Part shown: positions 48,643-58,791 of the stretch, one piece after another
Position numbering within the stretch: position 1 is the stretch's first letter
Layout of the letters: each line of letters starts with the position of its first letter
From: Chondrus crispus
Lineage: Eukaryota > Rhodophyta > Florideophyceae > Gigartinales > Gigartinaceae
Assembly (NCBI RefSeq): GCF_000350225.1
Contig: NW_005178692.1
Location: 62,001-126,000 of the forward strand
Length of the DNA stretch: 64,000 nt
Direction of reading: 5' to 3'
Program-made: the position numbers and the translations under genes
Notes under the pieces: generated by a model
The model's input: only the letters and a program-made list of their open reading frames with translations
Databases searched by the model: none
Told to the model about the DNA's origin: nothing

Positions 48643-49686
48643 TGTAGTGCAATACGCACCTGAAAAGGGGGGTGAAAGGAAAGGAAAATATTTGAATATG
48701 AAAATTAGTCCGGGTTGGGGGACTTGCACAGTTTTAATTTTTCATTTTATTTAGTTAATTACTTGGCATTAATTTTGCTGATACTAGATTAGATCTAGGA
48801 TCTAGCGCCGCGAGCTATTGTAGTGGCTCCGGCGGGGCGATACATACCTTAGCCCTCTGACCACCAAGTCAGTAAAGGTAACCCGAGTTGCCGGGTTTGA
48901 ATGTCGCCTTGGTCGAAGTCCGTCTCTACCAAGACGCTCCCTTCTACCTATGCCTACGGCATCCTTCAGCGCTCGGGGGTCCCATTCTTTTTTCCTTATC
49001 CTTTTACGTTTTCTATCTCTAATTCCTATCCTTTTCTATCTCTACCTCTATTTTCCCTTAATTGTGTTGGTTCCATTTGAGTCGGTTGCGACCGATCCAG
49101 TGTAGGTGTTTTAGCCATCGGGCAACACGTTGCGTAGCGCTGCTACTGTTTCAAGTTCCGTAGGAAGGCTGTTGTAACGACGCCTTCGTCGAAGGTCTTA
49201 CTGTATAAGACAGAGTGGGTGCTGCCTACCGCGATCGCGATCGCGCTGATGAGGGTGTTTTTAGCCATCGGGCAACACGTAGGTAGTAGCGTTGCTACAC
49301 GGTTATGATCCCGTCGGGTGGTGCTGAACAAGCCCCCGTCGAAGACCTTGAATTACGCACAAGGTGCTGAAGACGCTCGTCGAGCATTGGCCTTACAACC
49401 CAACGAACCGGGGTTACATTCTCGTAGACAAGCCCAACCCGGACTCGTCGAGCGCTCAAGTCTTCACAAGTCTCTACCACCATTATCCTCCCGGGCCGGG
49501 TATCTTCCCTTAACCCCCCCCCGTCGGAGTCGAGCTACCGTGGGCTGCAAGCCCACACAAGGGGAAACGGAGTCTCGAACGCTCCGTAGCGCGTGCCATC
49601 GGCAGTGGTTGTTGCTGTTGTTGTTTTTCTTCTTTTTGTTTGACCGTCGGACCGTGTTCGCGGCCTGCCAGGCACATTGCACTGTG
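48643..49686 (-). repeat. Solo LTR of family B-long, copy 4, nested in the Copia B2 5' LTR
   Basis: 1044 bp starting TGTAGTGCAATACGC and ending CATTGCACTGTG in plus orientation, flanked by TGTGA at 48638-48642 and 49687-49691. The intact Copia LTR at 43.76 kb shows a single TGTGA at this site, which confirms the insertion. Confidence 0.9.
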
Positions 49687-50066
49687 TGTGAGTCGGGAGA
49701 AGTTTGTGGATGGGGTCTTCTAACACCGTAGACCGGACTCTACTTGAGTCGATCAAGGTAGAACTCATGTAGACTAAGAGTACGATGGTTAACCTACCGA
49801 AAGCCAAAGTACAAATCAGTGTGCAGGACGAAAACATGGTAGGCGCAGATCCTGAAACAAAAACACACAGTAAGAAAAGAAGGACAACATCAAAATACTA
49901 GATATTAAGTCACTTAGCGGACACATCACTCCGCTCAATAGCACCAATTCAGGGGCTAGCACGATATGGCACATAACTATGGTCTTAGGAAGCACAATTC
50001 AGCCCCTCATGTACGATAGCGCAAGGTGTAGCAGTGAGCGTGCGCGCATTACACATGAACAATTTT

Positions 50067-52040
50067 TGCGCGTTTAGCCATTTAATTTTTTGCGGAAACT
50101 CTCTAATAGAGGTGCTCTAAAAGCATTAAGCAGCAGCTAGTATATCTACAGCGTCGTGAATGGTTGTGAGTTGTGATCTGCAGGAAACAGAAAGACGAAA
50201 AACAACGTCTCTCGACAAACGTATAAACTATTTACTTACTGCGGCTCGCATCTCGGCGGACAAAAACAAGCCCCAGGTATCAAAGCTTTAATTCAGATTG
50301 GCAACTTTTGTCTGGTACAATAGTTTCTGCTGGAGAGAGGGCCGGCTATTGGACAAATTGCGTTTTCTTCTCAGCGCGGTGTCTAAGCAAATATGACGGC
50401 GAGGGCAACCGGGTCACCGCTCACGATCATGATGCCCACGGGCTGTCTCATATCTGCTCCTCCACGTGGATTGCCAAACCGTTGCCCTGACCACAGGATT
50501 CACTACCATCAACCAAATCTGTGAAGCAATCAGCGCATCATGCAACACAGGTTTGACTATCAGCGGGGGCCCAGATGTGTGCACGGTAGGCCTCGACATA
50601 GAATTCATTGGCGTAAACGGCAAGCGGTCCACCCTGTGAGGTAGGCGGAAGAGGTTCTTACTTGGGATTTTGAAACTCTTGTCAGATCCTCACGCAGACA
50701 CAAAAGCTCGACTTTGACAACAGCTGTTCGAAGCAGTACCTGGAATTCTTCCAGCAGCAGACCAGTCCATCGTTCGTTTCCGTGCTCGTCGCTCTTTCGC
50801 AAACACAACGTGAAGATGTAAGTGGTGGGAACGTGTTTTCGCAAAGGTTCATGACCGAAACAGGACGGATTTTCTGGGGAGCGTCCAAGATATAACCCAG
50901 CTCTGTACCAATAGCCGCAGTGACAGCCACCCCAGGTCCAGGAAGGTCGCCACCTGCTCCAACTAGGTCACCGCCTTCCTCAACCAGATCGCCCCCTTCT
51001 TGCACCAGGTCGCGACCTCTACGAACGTCACCACCTTCTCCCACCAGGTCGCGACCTCCTCGAGCCAGGTCGCGACTTCCTCGAACCAGGTCCGGACCTT
51101 CTCGAAAAAGTCGCGACCTTGTCGAAAAAAGTCGCGACCTTCCTCACCCGATTGATTAAGAGGTCGTGTACGAGATCAGGAGATGTGTAAGGCGTCCGAA
51201 CGTGCGGGATGCTTTCCGTGCTAGACAAAGATACCGCCTCGTCACGATTTGTTGCGTACGATTCTGTAGATGCCGGCGAGAGGCGTCGCTCCAATGCTTG
51301 CGTGGATGCGTAAACCACTGCTAGCTTGGCAATGTATAGCCAGCCATGCTGATTGTGGCTGTGAACAGCGTACAAATTACGGTAAAAAACCACGCTATTT
51401 TTCGCTAGCTTGGAACTGAGAGGTGTGATGAGTTTGATTGGGGAAAGAGCGTGCTTCGATCGTTGCTGTCCCAAGGGCTTGGCTTAATAAACAGTACTGT
51501 AGTTTGGAAGATTCTTGGCAGTGTGGATGCGCTGTGCAGAGATGTTTTTACGCTTTCCGTAGTCGTACATGAAATGCCGTTCGATGTCGATGAGTTATCT
51601 TTTACTTGTCGCGGGAGGTCGTTTTGCGCCTGGATAGCGGCGGCTTCTTCAACAGAGATGCTTTTTGGTTTAATTGAGGCCAAGTGAATGTGTGTGAAAG
51701 GGGATTAGAAGAGGGGGCGCTCTACGGCGAGTCTATTCTCTAATCTAATGACAAATTTTTAAGTGCCGTAGCAATGGTTCGACACTTACCCATGGACCCC
51801 ATCAACAAGGGCGGACGGTCCTGACCGCACACCTGTTGGCCACAGAGGATGAGCTTCTTTGATGGACTACTCTGAGTGGGGCGCAAAATGGATTGCAGAA
51901 ACAGCAAACTGTGTGGAGGATTAATGATTTGGAACTCACTGCATTATGATATGCGACGCAACACAAATCCAAATAACAGTGGTGGTGTCTTGGGAGACGG
52001 GTATTGACATACAGTACAGTATTTCATATGGTATTACTAT
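50067..52040. other. Mostly unassigned; possible broken minus-strand host gene
   Basis: A minus-strand ORF at 51405-51683 starts MASIKPKSISVEEAAAIQA and a second at 51028-51474 follows in another frame. The pair could be exons or remains of a host gene, but I recognise no domain. The tandem repeat at about 50930-51155 lies in this track. Nothing else can be supported. Confidence 0.25.
50930..51155. repeat. Minisatellite with a unit of about 20-24 bp
   Basis: About ten imperfect tandem copies of a unit like CCAGGTCGCGACCTCCTCGA, including the palindrome GGTCGCGACC. Unit length and sequence drift along the array. Confidence 0.8.
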
Positions 52041-52045
52041 ATGGT

Positions 52046-52197
52046 TGGCATGAGAGCCATACGTACACACGTAGCACACGTATGACAGCGCTATCAGATC
52101 ATCTTTATCACCGCCGTCTCACTGATCCCTCCCATTCCCTTATAAGGTAGAGACGCGATAGGCATCAGTAAACGGACGGCATCGATCTTGCACCACA
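52046..52197 (+). repeat. 5' LTR of Copia family C
   Basis: 152 bp starting TGGCATGAGAGCC and ending TTGCACCACA, with a TATA-like CTTATAAGG near 52139. Unusually short for an LTR. Confidence 0.9.
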
Positions 52198-52210
52198 GGT
52201 TATGGACCCG
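52198..52210 (+). promoter_or_regulatory. Primer-binding site of Copia family C
   Basis: GGTTATGGACCCG directly follows the LTR end CACCACA. It shares GGTTATGG with the PBS of the three other families. Confidence 0.65.
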
Positions 52211-52352
52211 AAAATCGCCCCACTGCAAGACGATCAAAGGCACCTCGAATATCGCCGCGGACCAGGTCAAGACGACAACACCACGGCACCCACCAGCCCC
52301 GTCGCCCCCATACCAAGTCCGCGCACACGCGTAGAGGCCCTTGTAAGCGCTC

Positions 52353-52463
52353 CGGCCACCGCCGTAGAGCCAGAAGAAACTGCTCCGGCCACCGCTGTAG
52401 AGCCCGAAGAAACCGCTCCGGCCACCGCCGTAGAGCCCGAAGAAACCGCTCCGGACACCACCG
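52353..52463 (+). repeat. 36-bp in-frame tandem repeats
   Basis: Three tandem copies of a 12-residue unit PATAVEPEETA plus one joining residue, then a degenerate fourth copy (PDTTVKQETTA). They lie between the PBS and gag in Copia family C. Confidence 0.85.
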
Positions 52464-55400
52464 TGAAGCAGGAAACCACAGCTCCGCAACACCGCGTCGA
52501 GCCCACCCCGATCGCCAAGTCTTCAACGCAAGAAATGGAACCCACAACTCCGTCCATCGAAACAAAAATGCTTGGTCACCTCCCCGCTCTCCTCAGCGAC
52601 GGGACCAATTACGGTATATGGAAACAAACATTGCAAGACATCGCGATCCTCAACAATGTCGAGACAGCCCTTGATGACACCGCACCACCGCCGACCATCA
52701 CGAGCCCGCATGATCCCATCTACAGGAGAAAATGCGCATTCTTGCGCATGACGATAATGACAAGCCTGCCATCCGATCTCGCAAGTACAATAGATCTAGA
52801 GTCCATCGTCACACCGCGGCAACTGGTTGCCGAAATCACGGCCCACTTCACGGACTCCACCCCGACTACGCACCTCACCCTGAGACAGGAAGCCCACCGA
52901 ACAAAGCCGACGGCAGGGAGAGATCTGGAAGAGTACATCGCGAAACACAGGACAATCCGGATGAAAATGCGAATGGCCCCATCCCCAGTATCCAGCAAGA
53001 TGAAGCAGTCACCATTGACTTCATAATCAACGGCTTCAGCTCGCACCCGTCATTCCGCAACCTTGCGGACATGTGGATCGCAAACAACACAGTCCCCACC
53101 AACATCCGTAATCTCGCACAACGCCTGAAGGCAGTACAAGTGCGAGACGAAGAAAAGCAGGCCAACCGCGACCAAGATCCACAAGGCATGCCCCACCCGG
53201 CACCATGGGCACCAGAGATCAACACCCCGCCCCCGCCACCCCGCACACCCGGCAGAAGATCAGGGAGAGGCGCCCCGTACCAACCACCGCAAGCTCAATG
53301 GCGCACCGATCCGCCCCGCCAAAATCCTCTGCCTCACCGAGGCACGATGACCCCAACGCCCCGCAGTAAGCAATGAACCACCCCCATTGTCCACAAGCGG
53401 CCTCCCGCGCGCAGCACCCACCCGCAGCGCCAGACCACCACAGGACAACTCGCCAACGCAGACGACGAGTATGACTATAACACTGTATACCAGGCCCTCG
53501 AGGAGGAAGAACCTGAAGGTAAGCAGTATGCCCTCGACTCAGGAGCCCACCCGTCTCATGTCCGAAAACCAACACGTCACACGAGGCCACTACGCCGCAT
53601 AATACGCACTAACACGGCCACCAACAAAACCCGTCCCGCCACACATCAGGGGATGATCCACATCCCGACCCGTACGAATAGACAGATACGGAACCCTGCC
53701 ATTGCCAACCCCGCACTGCGCGCGAACTTGCTCTCCGTACACGAGATTGCAGTGCAATGGGGAGAAGTCAGATTCACACCCACGCAAGCACTCATCCTAG
53801 ATACGGGCATGAGCCCACCGCAGCCTGTAGCCAAAGCAAAATTCTCCAAGGGAATGTACTACCTGCAAGTACCCAAGGAGAAAGGAAATATCGTGGCAGC
53901 AAGGACCGCCCCCGCAAGAAAAATTACTCCTACGAAATCACCGAGAGCAAAAAAAATGGACGACGGCCAAACCTAAACCAAGCCGCATACTAAACTCGGA
54001 CACGTGGCGCCGACAGTAAAAAGAATACCCCTGCATGTAGCGCACAACTCTGCGCCGCCGCCGTACACCCCGGCACACCCCGCAGTCGAACGGGACTTCC
54101 ACCATTACCATGTGATATTCAATCACATACGCCCCGCCACGCTTCAAAAAATGGCAAAGCTTGGCCTCTTGCCCAACCTCCCACCCACGTTGAGACAAAG
54201 ACCCCCACGCATCACCTGCTCGAGCTGCGCAGCCGCGAAACAACAACCGGCCCCGCACTACCCCACCACACACAGGTACCCAGTAGGAGCAGCGTTCAGC
54301 AGTGACATATGCGGACCGTTCAACCCGCCCTCACGCCAAGGAAACAAGTACATACTCACGATAATTGACACGAAATGAAGATACCTCATTGTCGACTTCT
54401 TGGAATCACGAGCTGAGACACCGCACCGACTGGACAAAATACTTACAGCACTCAAACAAAGGAATGGATGCAAGCCCAAGCTGTTACACACGGACAACGC
54501 TAAAGAATATATATCCGAATATGCAAACAGAATGTATCGCTCACAAAATGTAAGGCACAGCACTACAGTGCCGCACACACCCCAACAGAACGGCATAGCA
54601 GAAAGGATCAACGGAACCCTGATGAATTCTGCAAGAGCAGCGCTGCACCACAGTGGCCTCCCCAAAACTCACTGGGAAGACGCCGTCAGAGACGCAGCGT
54701 TCAAGTATAATAACATACTACACCACTCCACCAGCTCCCTGCCATTCACAACGTGGACCAACACCACCCCCAGAGTCCACCAATTCCTCCTATTTGAGCA
54801 ACTAGGGACAATCCCCGAACTAGCTAACAGGAAGCAAATATCCAAACTCGCCCCAAGAGCCACCCCGCGAGATACTTACATGCGATAGGTGAGCACTACA
54901 TCATGGTACTCGAAACAAAAACCAACAAGCCTCGAAGAGTGCGCTGTGTCAACTTCCAACCCTACCACAGAGCCACTGACCCCGCAGCGTCATGCACACA
55001 GGCGAGGAAGGCGTTTAAACCACATCGCACACCCACACGAGTGACACGCACAACACCAGCCCCGGCTAGCACAACCCAAGCCAAAAAATATCCCAACGCA
55101 GCAGAGTGGGAAAATGCACACAACGAGGAATTGGAAAATTTAGACACAATGAACGTCGTACAGTGGACACTAGATGCCAACCTCCCCAAAAAAGGAAAAC
55201 TCATACCTCTAAGAATGGGATACCGATACAAGAGGAACAGTGCAGGAGAAATAGCATCGAGAAAAGCGCGCTGCTCAGCACGCGGAGACAAGATGGTGCC
55301 ACACAAGCACTTTGACCCTGCCAAAACGACAACTTACATGGCGGACAAAACAACTGTAAGGACACTGTTCGGCATAGCAGCAACACATCGCATGCACATA

Positions 55401-56699
55401 GAGCACATCGATATCAAGTCAGAATATCTATATGAGAAATTCGCACACAACGGCAGCGAAAAAGTGTACGTGAAACAACCACCCCGTTTCAACGGCACAT
55501 CCAAGCACCCATGCCAAGGAGGCAAGTTGAGCATGAACATCTATGGGATGCCCTCTGCAGGACACACCTACCTGACAGCAGTATTCGCCCTACTACGCAA
55601 AAGCAAGTTCCAACAAAGCGAAGCTGACCTCTGCCTTTGGTCAAAAAAACTGGAAAGGACCTCATCATAGCTGCAGTAAGCATGGATGATTTTACTGTAG
55701 TCGCGTCAAAAGCCGAGCTCAAGGAGGAGTTCGTAAAAGCATTAGCCAAAGCGTAGAACATCAAGCGTCTAGGACAGCACAAAACATTCCTAGGATGGAC
55801 TGTACATCGAAGCACAAATGGAGATATCCATGTCTCCCAGCCCAATGCAATCAACTACATAGTTGAACAAGCAGACATGCAACAGTGCAACGGCAAGTAA
55901 ACTCCGTACTGCGACGGAGTAATGCCTCACAAGCCAACGGATACCGATGAGATCCAAATGGCAACCCTCAAGAAATACCAACAATTAATTGGGGACCTCC
56001 GATATGTCGCCGACTCCACCCGGCCTGACATATATTTCCTGACAAACCGACTCGCCGTCGCGGCCAACAAGCCTACACAGAGGCATTGGAGCGCGTTAAT
56101 GGGACTGATAAGGTACCTAAAACGTACCCCCACGACAGGACTCACCTTCCGAGCTAGCACGTCCACCAGCAAAGAGTCGAATCAGGACCTTCTCGTCTCG
56201 TATGCAGACGCGGACTTCGCACCGGACATAATGGACAGAAAGTCCATCTCAGGGACCCTACACACCTACAACGGAACGCCGATCTGTTGGGGATCCCTCA
56301 AGCAAAACATCACTGCTCTGTCCACCTGCGAGGCTGAGTACATAGCGGCAACAGCAGCGACTCAACTAACAACATGGATCCGACGCATGCTCAAGGACAT
56401 CCACATGCTGTCGACCAAGCCAACACCCCTGAGGATTGACAACCAGTCAGCAATCCACGTCGCGAACAGCACAGGACCGACAAAGTGGCGAAAATTCATA
56501 GACTTGCGTCACCACTATCTGACGGACCAGTCACAAAAGGTAACAATCACCCTCGCCCATGTCCCCACCGACGAGCAACTGGCGGACATCCTCACAAAAC
56601 CCCTCCGGCACCAAGCATACACGCGCCTCCTACCCAAGCTGCAACTCACAATCCAGCAGACTGCAGACGCCAAGACCGCTGCGCCGTCGACAGGGGGAG

Positions 56700-56904
56700 T
56701 GTCATGAGAGCCATAAAAACAAGTGTCGATACCGCACCAGCATGCCGCCGCAGTCATGAGAGCCATACGTGCACACGTAGCACACGCATAATAGCGCCAT
56801 CAGATCATCTTTATTCACCGCCGTCTCACTGATACCTCCCATTCCCTTGTAATGTAGAGACACGATAGGCATCAGTAAACGGACGGCATCGATCTTGCAC
56901 CACA
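56700..56904 (+). repeat. 3' LTR of Copia family C, longer than the 5' LTR
   Basis: Starts TGTCATGAGAGCCATA right after a purine run CAGGGGGAG. The same words recur at 56754, after which the sequence matches the whole 5' LTR. The extra 52-53 bp are bounded by these short direct repeats. Confidence 0.85.
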
Positions 56905-57114
56905 ATGGTATTAGCGAATAGTACTGTAGGACACGTTTACGGTATGCTCCTCAACACTTCAAAATATAGTCATACAAACGAAGCAAACAGAGCAACCTGT
57001 TGTACAAGTTTGCAGCAAATCTAGCAATTCGCGAATGCAGTGTGCCCGAAAATATAGATCTGGATGTATCGAATGAGGTGATTTCTGCCATATAGTGTAC
57101 GACACCACGCCCCA

Positions 57115-58422
57115 TCACAGCCCAAAACGTACAGCCATCCTAATCAAACTTTCTTCAGCCTGCGTTTCGTACGGTGCAGCAAACGCTGTATACTCCAGCC
57201 CCTTCGTGTTAGACTTAATGCGCATCCCACGATTGAAGCGAGGACTGTTCACCTCCATCACCGCCTCTTTGCACCCAACCGATTCGCAGTACGTGCTCAT
57301 TCTCATCGCGTGCCCGCGGAACACGACCATGTCACCGCGTGTGGCACAACTGTCGTTCTCATCACATAGAACCCGCGAGACGGCATGCTTCTCGAACACA
57401 AGTCCATTTCTAGAAAGATGCCCGAGGGCTCGAGCGTCTATACACAGATCATCGTCGTCGTCATTACCGCCTGATGGGACATTGAGTCCATCCGGGTTCG
57501 TGATGGAACCCTCGCTTTCCGAATCTCCGTCGCCAGCCGTAGGCATCTCCTCACCTCCGCCACCGGAACCTGTGCCGCCAGTCGTGGACGTCTCCTCGTT
57601 ACCACTAGAACCCCCGTCGTCCACGATCGGCATATCTTCAGCATTTGCAGTTTCTTCAGAGAAACACAGCGTGCTCTCATTTCCCTGCACGCACACTTCT
57701 CCAGCTGTCGAACAATCGTTGCTGGACGTGCATGACTCAAGTCCGTCCGTAGGTACACATAGACATCTCTCGCCGGAAGAGCACGTGTCTTGGTTGGCTA
57801 TGTCTACACAGATTCTTCCTTCTGCACACTCGGACGTGCTCGTGCAAGTGTCACCAGTCAGCCCCATGCGATTTGCGATCGGCAAAGATGTGCGAAAAAG
57901 TCCTGCCAAGTCTTTTGATGTTCCCAGTGGAGCTGCTTTTCTCCCGGATTGTCGTCCCATCTTGGTTTTCAGCGTACGAGTGTTCTGCAAATTTGAATGA
58001 GGGATAGATGCCATGTTCAAGGCAGGAAATTTGGTTTGCGAGGCAATCTTGGATTGGATGCTTTGATGATCGGTAAACCAGCCAGCAAGTGCCGCAACGT
58101 TGGGCCGAGACATCTTTTGTTCCTTCGGTTTGAATGCATGCGCCCTTCTTAATGTATTGTGCGCTTGAAGGAAGGCATCGAGCGAGTGACGACTCGGAAC
58201 AGCTGCAGCAGATGTGGGTGGATCTGTTTTGCGGAGGGATTTAAATATATTCCTTCGCAAGCTGGCATTGTGTAGCGCATCACGACTCCTTGCTGTTAGG
58301 GATAGCTTCTGCGCGTTAGTCAAGAGCCATATCCCGGATCGAGATGGCGATATCGGGGCTGGAGCAGCGAGCGCGACGACAAGGAGGGTGCACACTAGCA
58401 GAAAGCGCTGCAGAGTAAGCAT
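57115..58422 (-). CDS. Secreted Cys-rich protein of unknown function, 435 aa
   Basis: Intact single-exon frame. Residues 1-20 are a clear signal peptide (MLTLQRFLLVCTLLVVALAA), so the protein enters the secretory pathway. Residues 21-190 are basic with no known domain. Residues 193-253 hold ten Cys in a spaced pattern (GDTCTSTSECAEGRICVDI, then ERCLCV and SSNDCSTAGEVC), typical of disulfide-bonded extracellular modules. Residues 258-326 form an acidic Gly/Ser/Asp linker. Residues 327-435 form a C-terminal domain with Cys at 327, 353, 359, 379 and 384 and conserved-looking strings LVFEKHAVSRVLCDE and VNSPRFNRG. No membrane anchor is seen. I do not know a function and infer only secretion. The ATG at 58422 is the first in frame and fits the signal peptide. 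The opposite-strand frame at 57095-58000 is its shadow. Confidence 0.85.
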   Translation of the reverse strand: MLTLQRFLLVCTLLVVALAAPAPISPSRSGIWLLTNAQKLSLTARSRDALHNASLRRNIFKSLRKTDPPTSAAAVPSRHSLDAFLQAHNTLRRAHAFKPKEQKMSRPNVAALAGWFTDHQSIQSKIASQTKFPALNMASIPHSNLQNTRTLKTKMGRQSGRKAAPLGTSKDLAGLFRTSLPIANRMGLTGDTCTSTSECAEGRICVDIANQDTCSSGERCLCVPTDGLESCTSSNDCSTAGEVCVQGNESTLCFSEETANAEDMPIVDDGGSSGNEETSTTGGTGSGGGGEEMPTAGDGDSESEGSITNPDGLNVPSGGNDDDDDLCIDARALGHLSRNGLVFEKHAVSRVLCDENDSCATRGDMVVFRGHAMRMSTYCESVGCKEAVMEVNSPRFNRGMRIKSNTKGLEYTAFAAPYETQAEESLIRMAVRFGL

Positions 58423-58489
58423 GTTGACTTGTGGGTGTTTCGGGAGCCGAGGAAAGTTTTGACGCAGGAACCGTGGTCTGGACGGCGGC

Positions 58490-58700
58490 GGAGGCAGAGG
58501 AGTAGGAGAAGTACTTTAAGTAGAGGGCGAGAAGAGGGCCAAGCGACGCTGTGAGGATCCCGAGATCAGGGCGGTGAAACCGCGGAAGCAGAGGAGTAGG
58601 AGAAGTATGTAACTTTTAAGTAGAGGGCGGGAAGAGAACCAAGCGACGCTGTTCACAGCGTGACATGAGGATCCCGAGATCAGGGCGGTGGAAGCAAGGT
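58490..58700. repeat. Tandem duplication of about 100 bp upstream of the secreted-protein gene
   Basis: The block GCAGAGGAGTAGGAGAAGTA ... GATCAGGGCGGTG occurs twice in tandem (about 58490-58574 and 58586-58688). The second copy has small insertions (for example TGTTCACAGCGTGACA). It lies 70-280 bp upstream of the start codon. Confidence 0.85.
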
Positions 58701-58791
58701 ACAGTACTGTTGCGGCAATTCTGCCGTGGGGCACCGAGCGACCTGTAATGACGGGAATCCACTCGACTTTTTTTACTCCTCGCCAGTCTGC

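Larger units (their letters stand above)
43753..50061 (-). mobile_element. Copia retrotransposon (family B2), with a solo LTR inside its 5' LTR
   Basis: Minus strand, bounded by ATTTT duplications (43748-43752, 50062-50066). 3' LTR 43753-44151 (399 bp, starts TGTTATTGTG). 5' LTR in two pieces, 48614-48642 and 49687-50061. PBS 48600-48613. Coding order: gag (from about 48460 down), zinc knuckle CFECGKVVHLARNC (about 47780), protease LDSGASNHMV-like (about 47400), GAG-pre-integrase MRLWHARLGHASNASIKQL (46940), integrase core (HSDNGGEYVALRPYLEEK about 46520), reverse transcriptase with YVDDIILLS (about 45110), RNase H ending about 44140. Broken in about four places. LTR pairs differ at roughly 6% of positions, so it is clearly older than family B at 5174. 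Protein order and gag are of the same lineage as family B, but the LTRs are unrelated. Confidence 0.93.
52046..56904 (+). mobile_element. Copia retrotransposon (family C), both LTRs, decayed
   Basis: Target duplication ATGGT at 52041-52045 and 56905-56909. 5' LTR 52046-52197, 3' LTR from 56700 to 56904. PBS GGTTATGGACCCG from 52198. Plus-strand coding order: a leader with three 36-bp repeats, UBN2-type gag (TNYGIWKQTLQD about 52610), protease region, GAG-pre-integrase (LQKMAKLGLLPNLP about 54148, CSSCAA), integrase core (HTDNAKEY about 54488; HTPQQNGIAERINGTL about 54570), reverse transcriptase (YKRNSAGEIASRKAR about 55227), and RNase H (ALSTCEAEYIAATAA about 56310) ending about 56704. Broken in about ten places; LTRs differ at about nine of 148 aligned positions, an old insertion. 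Same superfamily as families A and D. Confidence 0.93.

Noticed and set aside
50930-51155. CRISPR-like array
   Set aside because: Units are contiguous and drift in length, with no unique spacers; it is a minisatellite.
57095-58000. Plus-strand ORF of 301 residues
   Set aside because: It is the antisense shadow of the secreted-protein gene, which has a signal peptide and ordered Cys pattern on the minus strand.
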